A stretch of DNA of 64,000 nt, from positions 3,472,001-3,536,000 of the forward strand of contig NZ_CP033019.1 of NCBI RefSeq assembly GCF_003667705.1. Reading direction: 5' to 3'. The notes beneath the pieces are model-generated. The model was given only the letters and a program-made list of their open reading frames with translations. It was not told where the DNA came from and did not search any database. The translations under genes were made by a program, and so were the position numbers. This stretch comes from Janthinobacterium agaricidamnosum. Lineage in GTDB: Bacteria; Pseudomonadota; Gammaproteobacteria; Burkholderiales; Burkholderiaceae_D. Positions within the stretch are counted from its first letter, which is position 1; each line of letters begins with the position of its first letter. This document shows positions 49,943-60,596 of the stretch, piece by piece.

Positions 49943-52900
49943 GTGAGCCTGCCTGTCGACTCATCCATTCTGGGAGCTTTCCGGGTGCAAGATTTGCCTT
50001 CGATACGCTCAAGAATTTCATGGCTGGTGTTCGCCTGGGTCATTCCGACGGCCCTCGTGTTTCTCCTGCTCGTGGCGCAAAGCTACACGCGCGAACGCGA
50101 CCATGTCGTCAGCGAAACGGCGCAGGCGGCGCGCGCCGTCTCCGCCGCCATCGAACGCGACTTGAGCGGCGCCCAGATGGCCGCGCGCCTGCTGGCCGCC
50201 TCGCCCGCCCTGCAAGACGACGATATCGGCGCCCTGCGCGCCCTGGCCGGCAGCCTGCTGCAGCCGGGCCTGGCCGTCAGCGCCTTCATCGTCTCCGACG
50301 CCAAGGGACGCCAGCTGATCAATACATCGCTGCCCGCCGGCCAGACACCTCCCCCCTTGCCGCAAAAATGGGCCGCCAGCATGGACCGCGCGCGCGACTA
50401 CGGCAAGCCACGGCTGACCAGTTTGCTGACGGCGCCGGACGAGGTGCCGCGGCTGGCCCTGAACCAACGCTTGCCGCGTAACAAGGGGCCCGCCTATGTG
50501 CTGACGGCGCTGTACCCGCCCGACTACCTGCCCTTGCTGCTGCGCGAGCTGCACCTGCCGGCCTACCTGGGCGCGGCCATCGTCAACGCCGACGGCATCA
50601 ACGTGGCGCGCACCCTGGCGCCCCAGCGCTATGTGGGCCAGCGCAGCCCGGCGCCCCTGCTGGAGCAGATACGCCAGCAGCGCGAAGGCGTGCTGCGCCA
50701 CGCCACCCTGGAAGGCATCGACGTGTATACGGGCTTTCGCCGCGCGCCGGACGACGCCTGGACGGTGGCCGTCACCATCCGCACCAGCACGGTGGCCGAA
50801 GCCCTGCTGCGCTCCGTCGTCACCGGCTCCCTCATCCTGGCCCTGCTGCTGGGCGCCGGCTTTGCCCTGGCCTGGCGTGTGGGCGGCCGCCTGGCCCGCA
50901 CCCTGCAGGAACTGACCGTGCAGATCCATGCGCTGGCGCAAGGCAAACCCCTGCTTTCGAACAAGCACACGGACCGCGAATCGGCCGACATGGCAGCCGC
51001 GCTGGGCGCGCTGGAACGCGACTTGCGGCGCCACCGCACACAGCTCGAAAGCCTGGTGAGCGAGCGCACCCTGGCCCTGGAAAAATCCACGCGCCTGCTG
51101 GAAACCGTCTACGCGACGGCGCCCATCGGCATGCTGTTCGTGGGACTGGACTTGCGCGTCGTCATGATCAACCAGTACCTGGCCGCCATCCACGGGGCCA
51201 GCGTGGCGCAGCATCTGGGCCGTCCCGTGGGTGCCATGCTGTTCGACGACGCCGTGCGCATGGAGGTGGAACGCTGCGTGCGCCAGGTGCTCGAGACGGG
51301 ATCGCCCATCGTCGACCTCGAATTGCAGGGTCATGGCGGGCGGCAGCGCGAGCAGCTCAGTCACTGGATCGTCTCGTATCACCCGATTTTCGGCCCCGAG
51401 CAGCAGTTGCTGGGCGTGTCGGGCCTGTGGCTGGACATTAGCGAGCGCAAGCGCAGCGAAGCGGAATTTCGCCGCTCGAAACACCTGTTCGGCACCATCA
51501 TTGAAAACATCCCGGCCATGGTCTTCGTCAAGCGCGCCGACAAGCTGAGCTTTGAAATGGTCAACCGCCACGCGGAACTGACCCTGGGACGCTCGCGCGA
51601 GCAATTGCTGGGCAAGACGGACCACGACTTCTTCCCGCCGCAGCAGGCGGCCGCCTTCGTCAGCGCCGACCGCAAGCTGCTGGCCACGGGGCAGATGGTG
51701 GAAATCGACCAGGAGCCGATCAACACGGCCGACGGCACCACGCGCCACTTCACCACGCGCAAGGTGGTGCTGCGCGACGACGCGGGGCGCGCCAGCCACG
51801 TGCTGGGGGTGTCGATCGACATCACGGAACGCAAGCGCGCCACCGAGGTGCTGCACGCCACCACCTTGCGCCTGGAACAGAGCGAGCGCTTCATCCGCAC
51901 CGTCACCGACAACCTGCCCGGCATGGTGTCGTACTGGGGCGCCGATTTGCGTTGCCGATTTGCAAATAATTTCTATAATGAATGGTTTGGCCGCAGCAGC
52001 GCCGAGCTGGCCGGCATCCACATGAGCGAATTGCTGGGGCAGGAACTGTTCGATGTGTATGCGCCCCACGTCGAGGGCGTGCTGGCGGGCCGGCCGCAAA
52101 GCTTCGAGCGCGACCTGCTCGATCCCGGCGGCCAGGTCTGCCATACGTGGACCAATTACATTCCCGACGTCGACGACGGCGGCGGCGTGCGCGGCTTCTT
52201 CGTGCTGGCCTCGGACGTCTCTGAACTCAAGCGCACGGAATTGCGCCTGCACGAACTCAACGAGCAGATGGTGCGCGCGCGCGACAAGGCCGAGGCGGCC
52301 AGCACGGCGAAGAGCGAATTCGTCGCCAACATGAGCCATGAAATCCGCACGCCGATGAACGCCATCATCGGCCTGGCGCGCCTGCTGGAAGAGTCGCCGC
52401 TGGAACGGCGCGAGCGCAGCTACGTCGGCAAGATCCAGATGGCCACGCAGTCGCTGCTCCATATCGTCAACGACGTGCTCGATTTTTCCAAGATCGAGGC
52501 GGGACAGATGGTGCTGGAACAGCGCCGCTTCCAGCTCGAACGCATGCTGGACAGCGTCGGCGTCTTGCTGGCCAGCAGCGCCTGGGCGCGCGGCGTGGAG
52601 CCCGTGTTCGTGCTGGCCCCCGGCGTGCCGGACGAGCTGATCGGCGACGCCCTGCGCGTGGAACAGATCCTGATCAACCTGGTGGGCAACGCCGTCAAAT
52701 TCACTTCGCATGGCGAAGTGGTGCTGGCCATCGGCATGGCGGCCGAGGATGCGGCCAGCGTGACCCTGGAGTTTTCCGTGCGCGACACGGGCATCGGCAT
52801 CGGCGCGGCCGAGCAGGAACGCATCTTCGACGCATTTTCCCAGGGCGACAGCGGCACCAGCCGCAAATACGGCGGCACGGGATTGGGGCTGGCCATCTGC

Positions 52901-54520
52901 CGGCGCATGGTGGAATTGATGGGCGGCCAGCTCAGCGTGAAAAGCGCGCTGGGCCAGGGTTCCGACTTCCGCTTCCGCTGCCGCTTCGGCAAGGCGGCGG
53001 CGCCGCACGAGCCGCGCCGCAAGGGCGCGCCCAGGGCCCTGTCGCTGCTGATCATCGACGACAACGCCAGCGTGCGCGCCATGCTGGAAGACTGGTGCGC
53101 GGCGCAGGGCTGGCACAGCCGCAGCGCCGACAGCGGCGCGGCCGGCCTGGCGCTGCTGCGCCAGGCCGGTGGCCCGGACGGCTTGCCGCCGGCAGACCTG
53201 GTGCTGCTCGACGCGGCCATGCCAGGCATGGATGGCATTTCCATGCTCACCGAGGCGCGCGCCGAGGCGCTCTTGGCGCTGCCGCCCGTGATCATGCTGG
53301 TGGCCGACCAGGACAGCGAAAACCTCGAACGCCTGGCCGACAGCCTGATGCTGGCCGGCATCGTCTCGAAACCGGCCACCCCGGCACGCCTGCTGGCGGC
53401 CGTCACCGCCGTGCGGGATGGACGCAATGGCCGCAACGCGCCATCCATGCTGCCCGTGTCCACGCCCTTGTCGGGCTTGCTGGAAGGCATGCGCGTCCTG
53501 CTGGTGGAAGACAATGAAATCAACCAGGAAGTGGCGCAGTACATCCTGCTGCACTCGGGCGCGCGCGTGGCCGTGGCCGCCAACGGCAGGCTGGCCGTCG
53601 ACTTGCTGGCCAGCACGCCGGACGCCTGGGACGTGGTGCTGATGGATTTGCAGATGCCCGTCATGAACGGCTACGACGCCACCCTGGCCATCCGCGCGCT
53701 GGGCTTGCCGGACCTGCCCATCGTCGCCATGACGGCCAATGCCATGGACGAGGACCGTCTGCGCGCCATCGCCAGCGGCATGAATGCGCATGTGGCCAAA
53801 CCCATCGATGTCGACGACATGATCGAGACCCTGACCCGGCTGGTGCCGGCGCCGCCGGGTGCGGGCACTGGCGGCAGCGCCATGCCGGCCGCGAACGCCG
53901 TCGCGTGGATGGCCGATGTGCCGGCCACGGTGCCCGGCATCGACCTGACGGCGGCCCTGCACCGCTTCGGCGGCGACTACGGCGCCTTCCTGGCCCTGCT
54001 CAAGCGCTTTGAAAATTCGCAAGGCGACGCCGTCGAGGACACGCGGCGCCTGCTGGCCGCCGGCCAGACGCGGCAGGCGGCGCAACTGCTGCACCGCGTG
54101 TGCGGCGTGGCGGCCAACCTGGGCGCCGCCCACGTCGCCAGCCTGGCAGGCGAGGCGGAAAAAACGCTGAAAACGGCGCAATCGCACGCGACACCCGCCT
54201 TGCTGGGACAGCTGGAACTGGCGATGGCCGAAGTCATCGAGGCGGCGCGCACCCTGCCCTCGCCCCTGCGGCGCGGGCAGCCTGCACCCGCCGCACCCGG
54301 CAGCGCCCCGCCCGACCTGCGCGCCGGCCTGGCCGACTTGCTTGTCCTGATCCGCAACAATAACCTGAAGGCGCTGGCCCAATTCCACGCGCTGCACCCC
54401 GCCCTGCAACAATCAGACCGGGAAGCGGCCCTGGCGCTGGCCAACGCGATCGAAACCCTGAATTTTTCCGAAGCGGAAAAACTCGTGCTCGATCAGCTGA
54501 AACGAGAGGAAAACAAGTGA
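49943..54520 (+). CDS. Large hybrid sensor histidine kinase (sensor-PAS3-HisKA-HATPase-REC2-Hpt)
   Basis: A 1525-residue membrane hybrid kinase. Segments: TM1 about 26-48, extracytoplasmic sensor to 285, TM2 about 286-310, HAMP-like to 365, three PAS domains from about 385, 515 and 650, HisKA with SHEIRTP (His about 799), HATPase with DTGIGI and GGTGLGLAI, two REC domains (Asp in [13 protein letters not shown] and [13 protein letters not shown]) and a C-terminal Hpt ([14 protein letters not shown], His about 1384). Start GTG 49943 lacks a good ribosome site, so a nearby alternative is possible. GTGA overlap joins it to the GGDEF gene, its likely phosphorelay output. Confidence 0.92.
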   Translation: MSLPVDSSILGAFRVQDLPSIRSRISWLVFAWVIPTALVFLLLVAQSYTRERDHVVSETAQAARAVSAAIERDLSGAQMAARLLAASPALQDDDIGALRALAGSLLQPGLAVSAFIVSDAKGRQLINTSLPAGQTPPPLPQKWAASMDRARDYGKPRLTSLLTAPDEVPRLALNQRLPRNKGPAYVLTALYPPDYLPLLLRELHLPAYLGAAIVNADGINVARTLAPQRYVGQRSPAPLLEQIRQQREGVLRHATLEGIDVYTGFRRAPDDAWTVAVTIRTSTVAEALLRSVVTGSLILALLLGAGFALAWRVGGRLARTLQELTVQIHALAQGKPLLSNKHTDRESADMAAALGALERDLRRHRTQLESLVSERTLALEKSTRLLETVYATAPIGMLFVGLDLRVVMINQYLAAIHGASVAQHLGRPVGAMLFDDAVRMEVERCVRQVLETGSPIVDLELQGHGGRQREQLSHWIVSYHPIFGPEQQLLGVSGLWLDISERKRSEAEFRRSKHLFGTIIENIPAMVFVKRADKLSFEMVNRHAELTLGRSREQLLGKTDHDFFPPQQAAAFVSADRKLLATGQMVEIDQEPINTADGTTRHFTTRKVVLRDDAGRASHVLGVSIDITERKRATEVLHATTLRLEQSERFIRTVTDNLPGMVSYWGADLRCRFANNFYNEWFGRSSAELAGIHMSELLGQELFDVYAPHVEGVLAGRPQSFERDLLDPGGQVCHTWTNYIPDVDDGGGVRGFFVLASDVSELKRTELRLHELNEQMVRARDKAEAASTAKSEFVANMSHEIRTPMNAIIGLARLLEESPLERRERSYVGKIQMATQSLLHIVNDVLDFSKIEAGQMVLEQRRFQLERMLDSVGVLLASSAWARGVEPVFVLAPGVPDELIGDALRVEQILINLVGNAVKFTSHGEVVLAIGMAAEDAASVTLEFSVRDTGIGIGAAEQERIFDAFSQGDSGTSRKYGGTGLGLAICRRMVELMGGQLSVKSALGQGSDFRFRCRFGKAAAPHEPRRKGAPRALSLLIIDDNASVRAMLEDWCAAQGWHSRSADSGAAGLALLRQAGGPDGLPPADLVLLDAAMPGMDGISMLTEARAEALLALPPVIMLVADQDSENLERLADSLMLAGIVSKPATPARLLAAVTAVRDGRNGRNAPSMLPVSTPLSGLLEGMRVLLVEDNEINQEVAQYILLHSGARVAVAANGRLAVDLLASTPDAWDVVLMDLQMPVMNGYDATLAIRALGLPDLPIVAMTANAMDEDRLRAIASGMNAHVAKPIDVDDMIETLTRLVPAPPGAGTGGSAMPAANAVAWMADVPATVPGIDLTAALHRFGGDYGAFLALLKRFENSQGDAVEDTRRLLAAGQTRQAAQLLHRVCGVAANLGAAHVASLAGEAEKTLKTAQSHATPALLGQLELAMAEVIEAARTLPSPLRRGQPAPAAPGSAPPDLRAGLADLLVLIRNNNLKALAQFHALHPALQQSDREAALALANAIETLNFSEAEKLVLDQLKREENK

Positions 54521-55440
54521 GCTGGACCAACCTTGCCATGAACGGGCGCATCCTCATCGTCGATGACGCCATGGAAAACATCCAGATCCTGCACCAGTTG
54601 CTGCGCGAGGAACACGACGTGCTGTTCGCCCTGAGCGGAGAGAAGGCGCTGGAGATTGCGCATAATCAACTGCCGGACCTGATCCTGCTCGACGCCGTCA
54701 TGCCCGGCATGGATGGCTACGCCGTCTGCAATGCGCTGCGCGAATCGGCCATCCTGAGCGCCATTCCCGTCATTTTCGTCACGGCCCTGAACCAGCCCGA
54801 GGACGAGACGCGGGCGCTGGAAGCGGGCGCCGTCGATTTCATCACGAAACCGTTCAACGCAGCCGTCGTGCGGGCCCGCGTGCGCAGCCAGCTGACCATC
54901 AAGCGGCAGGCCGACGCCATGCGCGAGCTGTCGCTGACGGATACGCTGACGGGCGTGGCCAACCGGCGCAGCTTCAATGACACGATGGACAGCGAATGGC
55001 GGCGCTGCGCGCGCGACGGCGTGCCGATGGCCCTCATCATGGCCGATATCGACCACTTCAAGGATTACAACGACACGTATGGCCACCAGGCGGGCGACCT
55101 GTGCCTGCAGCAGGTGAGCGACGCCCTGCGCCGCTGCGCCGTGCGCCCGCCCGACCTGCTGGCGCGCTACGGCGGCGAGGAATTCATCATCCTGCTGCCG
55201 CAGGAAACGCGCGACGGCGCCGAAGTGGTGGCCCAGCGCATCCTCGACGAGGTGCGCGCGCTGCAAATTGCCCACGCCAGATCGAGCGCCGGCCCGTACG
55301 TCACCGTCAGCCTGGGCATGGCCAGCGTCATGCCCACGGAAGGCATGGACCCCAGCGCCCTGATCCGCGCCGCCGACGCCCTGCTGTACCGCGCCAAGCA
55401 GACGGGGCGGGACAGGTATTGCGCGTCGGAGGGGGAGTAA
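54517..55440 (+). CDS. REC-GGDEF response regulator (diguanylate cyclase)
   Basis: A 307-residue PleD/WspR-like protein: REC domain (LIVDDAMENIQILHQLL; phospho-Asp in LILLDAVMPGMDG near residue 58; Lys in ITKPFNA) and GGDEF domain with DIDHFKDYNDTYGH and the active-site GGEEF near residue 219. An inhibitory RxxD site (RRCAVRPPD region) is not clear. The GTG start overlaps the kinase stop; ATG 54538 is an alternative but loses the coupling. It should make c-di-GMP when phosphorylated by the upstream kinase, which could feed MshE. Confidence 0.93.
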   Translation: MSWTNLAMNGRILIVDDAMENIQILHQLLREEHDVLFALSGEKALEIAHNQLPDLILLDAVMPGMDGYAVCNALRESAILSAIPVIFVTALNQPEDETRALEAGAVDFITKPFNAAVVRARVRSQLTIKRQADAMRELSLTDTLTGVANRRSFNDTMDSEWRRCARDGVPMALIMADIDHFKDYNDTYGHQAGDLCLQQVSDALRRCAVRPPDLLARYGGEEFIILLPQETRDGAEVVAQRILDEVRALQIAHARSSAGPYVTVSLGMASVMPTEGMDPSALIRAADALLYRAKQTGRDRYCASEGE

Positions 55441-55526
55441 AGAGGAGGCGCGCGCACCTGCGTCGGCTTACGCCCTGCGGGCTAAGCCGACCTACGCCGA
55501 CCTGCGATGTGGGCTCAGATTGCCAC

Positions 55527-55982
55527 TCAGGGATAGCAACGCATCAGAAATTCCGCCACGCACACGGGTTTCGTGTCGCCTTCCCTCTCCATGGTCACGG
55601 CCCAGTTCACCTGCGCCCCTTCCGGCACGTCCTCGACGGAGAGGATGTCGAGCCGCGCGCGCAGGCGGCTGCCGACGGGCACGGGCGCGGGGAAACGCAC
55701 TTTATTGAGGCCATAGTTGATGGCCATGCGGATGCCGGCCATGTGCAACGCTCCCGCAAGCATGGCGGGCAGCAGAGATAAGGTCAGGAAACCGTGCGCC
55801 ACGGTGCAGCCGTACGGCGACTCGCGCGCGCAGCGCTCGGCGTCCACATGGATCCACTGATGGTCGTCCGTGGCGTCGGCAAAGGTGTCGATGCGCTGCT
55901 GCGTGATGGTGAGCCAGTCGGAAACGGCCACGTGCTGTCCCGACAAGGCCTGGAAACCGGCGATGCCGGCGATATCACGCAT
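55527..55982 (-). CDS. MaoC-like (R)-hydratase
   Basis: A 151-residue hot-dog-fold hydratase of the MaoC/NodN type, acting on enoyl-CoA. The signature D-x(4)-H is in FADATDDHQWIHVDAERC (residues about 35-50), followed by TVAHGFLTLSLLP and KVRFPAPVPVGSRLRARLDI. It is the last gene of a four-gene acyl-CoA unit and overlaps the second MaoC gene by eight bases. The hydrated product could be an (R)-3-hydroxyacyl-CoA, the type of substrate phaC uses, though the genes are far apart. Confidence 0.9.
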   Translation of the reverse strand: MRDIAGIAGFQALSGQHVAVSDWLTITQQRIDTFADATDDHQWIHVDAERCARESPYGCTVAHGFLTLSLLPAMLAGALHMAGIRMAINYGLNKVRFPAPVPVGSRLRARLDILSVEDVPEGAQVNWAVTMEREGDTKPVCVAEFLMRCYP

Positions 55983-56463
55983 GGTGCTCTCCGGCCGGAC
56001 GGCGCCCGAACATACCCATGCCTTCGACGGTGGTCACCACTTCGCCATGCTGGTTGCGCACGCTCCACACGGAAATGACGATGCCGCGGTCCGGCTTCGA
56101 CGTCGACGGGCGCACTTCCTTGACCTGGTAGGTCAGCTGCAGGGTGTCGCCCGCGCGCACGGGTTTGAGCCAGCGGATGCTGTCCAGGCCGGGCGAGCCC
56201 ATGCTGGACGAATGCTTGAGCAGGTTATCTACCACCAGGCGCATCATCATGCCGCAGGTATGCCAGCCGCTGGCGATGACGCCTTTGAAAATGGTCTTTT
56301 CCGCCGCAGCATGGTCGACGTGAAACGGCTGCGGGTCGAAATCCGTGGCGAAGGCGATGATTTCCTTTTCTGTCACGTGGCGCTGGCCCAGGTCGATTTC
56401 CAGGCCTAGTGTAAAGTCTTCGAAATACCAGTGTTTCGGGGCAATAGCGGTCGATGCGGTCAT
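55975..56463 (-). CDS. MaoC-like dehydratase
   Basis: A 162-residue hot-dog-fold protein: DFDPQPFHVDHAAAEKTIF near residues 41-59 carries the catalytic D and H, then GVIASGWHTCGMMMRLVVDN and WLKPVRAGDTLQLTYQV. It overlaps the acyl-CoA dehydrogenase by four bases (ATGA). With the neighbouring MaoC protein it could form a heterodimeric or sequential hydratase for the product of the dehydrogenases. Confidence 0.9.
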   Translation of the reverse strand: MTASTAIAPKHWYFEDFTLGLEIDLGQRHVTEKEIIAFATDFDPQPFHVDHAAAEKTIFKGVIASGWHTCGMMMRLVVDNLLKHSSSMGSPGLDSIRWLKPVRAGDTLQLTYQVKEVRPSTSKPDRGIVISVWSVRNQHGEVVTTVEGMGMFGRRPAGEHHA

Positions 56464-57605
56464 GCGGTCTCCGTCGGCAAGAAGCCCGGCTGGGCGATAA
56501 AGCGCTCGATGTGATGGTCCACGTCGCCCAGGGTCAGGGCGATCATGGAGAGGCGCTTGAAATGATGGGCGGCGGGCAATTCGTCCGTCACGCCCATGCC
56601 GCCATGCAATTGCACGGCTTGCTGGCCGACAAAGGTGGCGGCCAGGCCCACCCGCGCCTTGGCGGCGGACACGGTACGGCGGCGCTCGGACGCATCCTCG
56701 CTGCCGGCCTTGGCGGCGGCCAGCATGGCCATCGACCGGGCTTGCTCCAGGTGGATGAACATGTCGGCCATGCGGTGCTGCAAGGCCTGGAACTTGCCGA
56801 TCGGCGCGCCGAACTGCTGGCGCGTTTTTAAGTATTCAAGCGTGGCGGCAAAGATGGCGTCCATGGCGCCCACGGCTTCCGCGCACAGCAAGGCGGCGCC
56901 ATAGTCGAGTGCGGCATCGAGCACGGGCCAGCCCTGCCCCTTTTGTCCGACCAGGGCCTCATGCCCCAGCACCACTTGCACGAGGGTCACGGTGGCGGCG
57001 CGCTGGCCGTCGATGGTGCGGTAGTCGCGCACGGAAACACCGGGCGCGTCGACGGGCACGAGGAACAGCGAAATGCCCTCCGTCTCATCCTGGCCGCCGC
57101 CGCTGCGCGCCGACACAATCAGAGAATCCGCCTGGGCGCCATGGATGACGACGGTTTTCTCGCCGTCGAGCACGAAGCCGTCGCCGCTGGCCGTGGCCGT
57201 CGTGGCGATGTCGTGCAGGTCGTGGCGCGACTGCCGCTCGCCGAGCGCGCAAGCCAGTTTCAGGCTGCCGCTGGCCACCTGTTCCAGCACCGCATCATGG
57301 CCGCCCGCCAGGGTCAAGAAGCGCGCTCCCAGCACGGTGGCGAAATACGGCTCGACCACGAGGCCGCGCCCCAGTTCCTGCATCACCAGCAGCATATCGA
57401 CGGCCGTGCCGTCGAAACCGCCCGCAGCGGCCGGCAGCGGCAAGGCCGTCATGCCCAGCTCGGCCAGGGTGGCCCAGGCGGCATCGGACGTACCCGTGGC
57501 GGAATGGATGATGGTTTGCCGCGTCTCAAACGGGTAATCCTTGTCGACCCAGCGCCGGAGCGCGTCGGCGAATTGCTGCTGTTCCTGATTGAATTGGAAG
57601 TCCAT
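56460..57605 (-). CDS. Acyl-CoA dehydrogenase (small partner)
   Basis: A 381-residue FAD-dependent acyl-CoA dehydrogenase of the type often labelled pimeloyl-CoA dehydrogenase small subunit. N-terminal domain FQFNQEQQQFADALRRWVD, middle VLDGEKTVVIHGAQADSLIV, C-terminal helix bundle LKTRQQFGAPIGKFQALQHR, then VQLHGGMGVTDELPAAHHF. The usual catalytic Glu region near 365 is DVDHHIERFI, which is not the canonical motif, fitting a heteromeric partner. It lies 16 bases after the larger dehydrogenase. Confidence 0.9.
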   Translation of the reverse strand: MDFQFNQEQQQFADALRRWVDKDYPFETRQTIIHSATGTSDAAWATLAELGMTALPLPAAAGGFDGTAVDMLLVMQELGRGLVVEPYFATVLGARFLTLAGGHDAVLEQVASGSLKLACALGERQSRHDLHDIATTATASGDGFVLDGEKTVVIHGAQADSLIVSARSGGGQDETEGISLFLVPVDAPGVSVRDYRTIDGQRAATVTLVQVVLGHEALVGQKGQGWPVLDAALDYGAALLCAEAVGAMDAIFAATLEYLKTRQQFGAPIGKFQALQHRMADMFIHLEQARSMAMLAAAKAGSEDASERRRTVSAAKARVGLAATFVGQQAVQLHGGMGVTDELPAAHHFKRLSMIALTLGDVDHHIERFIAQPGFLPTETA

Positions 57606-57621
57606 GTCGTCTCCTTCTGGC

Positions 57622-58812
57622 TTACAGGCCCAGGATCATCTGCGTGATGATGTTTTTCTGGATTTCATTCGAGCCGCCATAGATCGATGTCTTGCGGTAA
57701 TTGAAGTAGTACGCGGCCAGCGGCGCGGCCAGGTCGTCGCCAGCGCTGCTGTGCGGCGCGCTGCCGTCAAGAAATGCCGGGTCGAATGGCAAGGCTTGCG
57801 GGCCGATGGCTTCCACCATCAATTCCGTCAGTTGCTGCTGCAGTTCCGAGCCGCGCACCTTCAGCATGGACGCCTGCGGTCCCGGCCCCTTGCCCTCGTC
57901 GCTGATGACGCGCAAGACCGTCATTTCCAGCGCCATCAATTCGATTTCCAGGGTAGCGACCTTGGCGGCAAACGCGGGGTCGTGCAGCAGCGGCGCGCCG
58001 CGCTTGGTCTGCTGCATGGCCAGCTGCTTGAGGAAAGTCAATTCGCGCTTCGAGCGGCCCACGGCGGCGATGCCCGTGCGCTCGTGGCCCAGCAGATACT
58101 TGGCGTAGGTCCATCCCTTGTTTTCCTGGCCGACCAGATTGCTGACGGGCACGCGCACATTGTCAAAAAAGACTTCGTTCACTTCGTGTTCTTCGTCGAG
58201 CATGATGATGGGGCGCACGGTGATGCCCGGCGTTTTCATGTCGATCAGCAAGAAACTGATGCCTTCCTGCTTGCGCACCGTGCTGTCCGTGCGCACCAGG
58301 CAAAAGATCATGTCCGCGTGCTGGCCCAGGGTGGTCCAGGTTTTCTGGCCGTTAACGATGTAATGGTCACCGTCGCGCTCGGCCGTCGTTTTCAGCGAGG
58401 CCAGGTCGGAACCTGCGCCCGGCTCAGAATAGCCCTGGCACCACCAGTCGTCGCAGTTGAGGATACGCGGTAAGTAATATGCCTTTTGTTCGGCGTTGGC
58501 GAAGGCCATGATGACGGGCGCCACCATATTGACGCCGAAGGGCAAAATCGGCGGCGTGGCGGCGCGCGCGCACTCGTCTTCCCAGATATGGCGCTGCACG
58601 GACGTCCAGCCCGTGCCGCCGTATTCGACGGGCCAGGCCGGCGCGGCCCAGCCTTGTTGCGCGACAATCTTGTGCCAGCGCACATAGTCGTCCTTGGCCA
58701 GACGCAGATGCTGGCGCACCTTGCGCTGCAAGTCCGCCGGCAGATGGGTGTCGAGGAAGGCGCGCACCGTGTCGCGGAACGCCGTCTCCCCGGCCGTGTA
58801 ATGCAGGTCCAT
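57622..58812 (-). CDS. Acyl-CoA dehydrogenase (large partner)
   Basis: A 396-residue acyl-CoA dehydrogenase: QQGWAAPAWPVEYGGTGWTS near residue 52, CQGYSEPGAGSDLASLKTTA near 125, VNGQKTWTTLGQHADMIFCL, and IYGGSNEIQKNIITQMILGL at the C-terminus (FAD and tetramer contacts). ATG 58812 has AGGAGAC upstream. It starts a four-gene unit with the second dehydrogenase and two MaoC-like hydratases, so the group probably oxidises and hydrates one class of acyl-CoA, such as branched, dicarboxylic or aromatic side-chain acids. Confidence 0.93.
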   Translation of the reverse strand: MDLHYTAGETAFRDTVRAFLDTHLPADLQRKVRQHLRLAKDDYVRWHKIVAQQGWAAPAWPVEYGGTGWTSVQRHIWEDECARAATPPILPFGVNMVAPVIMAFANAEQKAYYLPRILNCDDWWCQGYSEPGAGSDLASLKTTAERDGDHYIVNGQKTWTTLGQHADMIFCLVRTDSTVRKQEGISFLLIDMKTPGITVRPIIMLDEEHEVNEVFFDNVRVPVSNLVGQENKGWTYAKYLLGHERTGIAAVGRSKRELTFLKQLAMQQTKRGAPLLHDPAFAAKVATLEIELMALEMTVLRVISDEGKGPGPQASMLKVRGSELQQQLTELMVEAIGPQALPFDPAFLDGSAPHSSAGDDLAAPLAAYYFNYRKTSIYGGSNEIQKNIITQMILGL

Positions 58813-58995
58813 GTCTGTCTCCTTGTTCTTATGAGTTGCCGTGATGCCTGCACGCAAGGAAGCTCAGCGCACAAAAAAGCACGACCGTTCTCAAGGATTG
58901 TACAACAGATTGGGAGCGGCGCCAGGGCTTTTACACAGGCCGGCGCCGGGTGGCATTGGCCGGCTGGCGGCCCGCAGCCGCCGTTGGCATCGCGT

Positions 58996-59346
58996 CTATG
59001 TGTGCGACAGAATATTGATGAGCTTGCCAAAAGGGTCGCGCACGAAAAAGCGCCTGACGCCCCAGGGCTCATCGCTCAGCCCATACTCGATGGCAAACCC
59101 TGCGGCAACCATGCGTGCAAATGCGGTATCGACGTCATCGACTTCAATCGACAGGTCTGGCACGGCCGTATTCGAGCCGCCTTGCGTGGCGAAGCTCACT
59201 TGAACACTCATCTCGGTTTGCGCACCATACGTCATGATCCAGCCGTGGTCCATCAGCAGGCTCAGGCCCAGCACCTCCTCGTAAAACCTCCGCGCCAGGC
59301 CCGGATCCGACACGGGGACATTGGCAACGATACGCTTGACTTGCAT
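58996..59346 (-). CDS. VOC family (glyoxalase-like) protein
   Basis: A 116-residue vicinal-oxygen-chelate protein with two beta-alpha-beta-beta-beta units: VKRIVANVPVSDPGLARRFY at the N-terminus and PDLSIEVDDVDTAFARMVAA then WGVRRFFVRDPFGKLINIL at the end. The metal-binding positions are not all His/Glu, so it could be a metal-dependent enzyme or a binding protein such as an antibiotic-binding VOC. GGAGGAAAA lies before ATG 59346. It is monocistronic. Confidence 0.85.
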   Translation of the reverse strand: MQVKRIVANVPVSDPGLARRFYEEVLGLSLLMDHGWIMTYGAQTEMSVQVSFATQGGSNTAVPDLSIEVDDVDTAFARMVAAGFAIEYGLSDEPWGVRRFFVRDPFGKLINILSHT

Positions 59347-59776
59347 ATTTTTCCTCCGTGTTAATGATTGAACCATTCAAAGCTCACCCCTGCCATTCCA
59401 CATCCACAACCGCACCCAGAAGTGGTGGCGAATCGAATTGAAATTCATTCCATGGCAGATAGCCAATTCCACCACCTGCCGGTAGCAGGCAGCCAACTCG
59501 CCCTCTCGTCCGCCAAGTTCGGACGTAAGTACCATGGATGGTTCAGACCGTGGAAATGAAGGCGGCTGAAGGCACTGTGTACATGTTGACGTGTCCACGC
59601 CTGCATGTCTGTCCGGACCGAAATAGAACTCTTTCTTCAAGAGAAAGCAAAGCTCTACATTCAGCAACGAAACTGGTTTGGCTTCAGCCATCCAAGGTTT
59701 CATATGGTTGCAATAAAATTAATCTCAAGGGTTCTACGGAAAGGTCCGCTTCTGATGAGATTGCCACTTTTCACGA
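59347..59776. other. 430-base gap with no convincing gene
   Basis: Frames are open in both directions, but none has a recognisable family, a ribosome site with a sensible start, or the codon use of its neighbours. The stretch 59640-59800 is distinctly AT-richer than the surroundings and uses runs such as AAATTAATCTC. It may be decayed or recently acquired DNA at the left border of the TetR-MFS pair. Confidence 0.5.
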
Positions 59777-60364
59777 TTACCTCTTTAGTAACAGCCCACG
59801 TAGAAGCAAATCCAATGCCGCAACTCCTTTTATCAAGCGCGCATTGCCTTCGTCACCGTCGGCGATCCAGAACGCCGCTTCTGCGAGACTGCCGTAGATC
59901 ATCGAAGCCAGTGCCTCTGGGCAAGTGTCGGCCACGATGCCTTGATGAATCAGCTCGCGGATAAGCCCTTGCATCGACTCGAGGCAATGACGCTGCGAGT
60001 CCGGTGAAGCGCCTCCCAGCACCGCCCTGGCATCGCGTAAAACGATGCGCTGAATTTCCGGCTCCAGGGCCATCTCCAGATAGGCACGGCAGCGATGACG
60101 AAAGCCTTCCCACAGATCGCCAGCGCTGTCGGAGATGCTTTGCAGGCGACCATCCATTTCCGCGTCGATCTGCTCTACCACCGCCAGCAGCAAGCCCTTC
60201 TTATCGCCGAAGTGATGATACAGCGCACCACGCGTCAGTCCTGCCTGCGCGGTGAGGTCGTCCATTGACGTATCGGCATAACCGCGCTCGCTGAACACTG
60301 TGCGGGCGGTAGCCAGCAACGATGCTCGGGTTTCTTCCATCTCCACACGCGTGCGGCGAACCAT
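59777..60364 (-). CDS. TetR family repressor of the adjacent MFS pump
   Basis: A 195-residue TetR regulator: helix-turn-helix region ARTVFSERGYADTSMDDLTAQAG...GALYHHFGDKKGLL (residues 19-58) and a helical ligand-binding part close to the AcrR/TtgR-like group (AVLGGASPDSQRHCLESMQG; ALASMIYGSLAEAAFWIADG). It is divergent from an MFS transporter, and the gap holds three copies of an inverted repeat that should be its operator, so it probably represses both genes until a toxic ligand binds. Confidence 0.93.
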   Translation of the reverse strand: MVRRTRVEMEETRASLLATARTVFSERGYADTSMDDLTAQAGLTRGALYHHFGDKKGLLLAVVEQIDAEMDGRLQSISDSAGDLWEGFRHRCRAYLEMALEPEIQRIVLRDARAVLGGASPDSQRHCLESMQGLIRELIHQGIVADTCPEALASMIYGSLAEAAFWIADGDEGNARLIKGVAALDLLLRGLLLKR

Positions 60365-60377
60365 TGCTTTCTCCTTA

Positions 60378-60443
60378 CATACATAACGTATGATTGTTTA
60401 CATACGGTGCGTATGAATATACACTATTCATACGCGATGTATG
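60378..60443. promoter_or_regulatory. Three TetR-type operators CATAC-N5-GTATG
   Basis: Exact inverted repeats at 60378-60392, 60401-60415 and 60429-60443, with centres 23 and 28 bases apart, in the gap between the TetR gene and the MFS gene. The first lies 14 bases before the TetR start. The second would fall in the spacer of a possible rightward promoter (TTGTTT at 60394, TATACA at 60418). Confidence 0.85.
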
Positions 60444-60596
60444 TATTATCACTGGGACGCGTCTCCGCTGCAAGCATCGCATGCAGGGACCGATATCGAT
60501 CCCCTTTGGCATCCGCTGCCACTGCATAGCAGCGGTCCGACGCCGCCTTTACCGGCACAAGCCGTTTATCGAATGATCAAATGAAGGATATGCACC

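Noticed and set aside
50018..54412. A 1464-codon open frame antisense to the hybrid kinase
   Set aside because: It mirrors the kinase codon for codon, is low-complexity His/Gln/Ala/Arg-rich, and has no family signature. It is a GC-bias shadow.
59377..59703. A 108-codon minus-strand frame and overlapping plus-strand frames
   Set aside because: No family, odd composition, and the frames overlap each other; listed as a gene-free gap instead.
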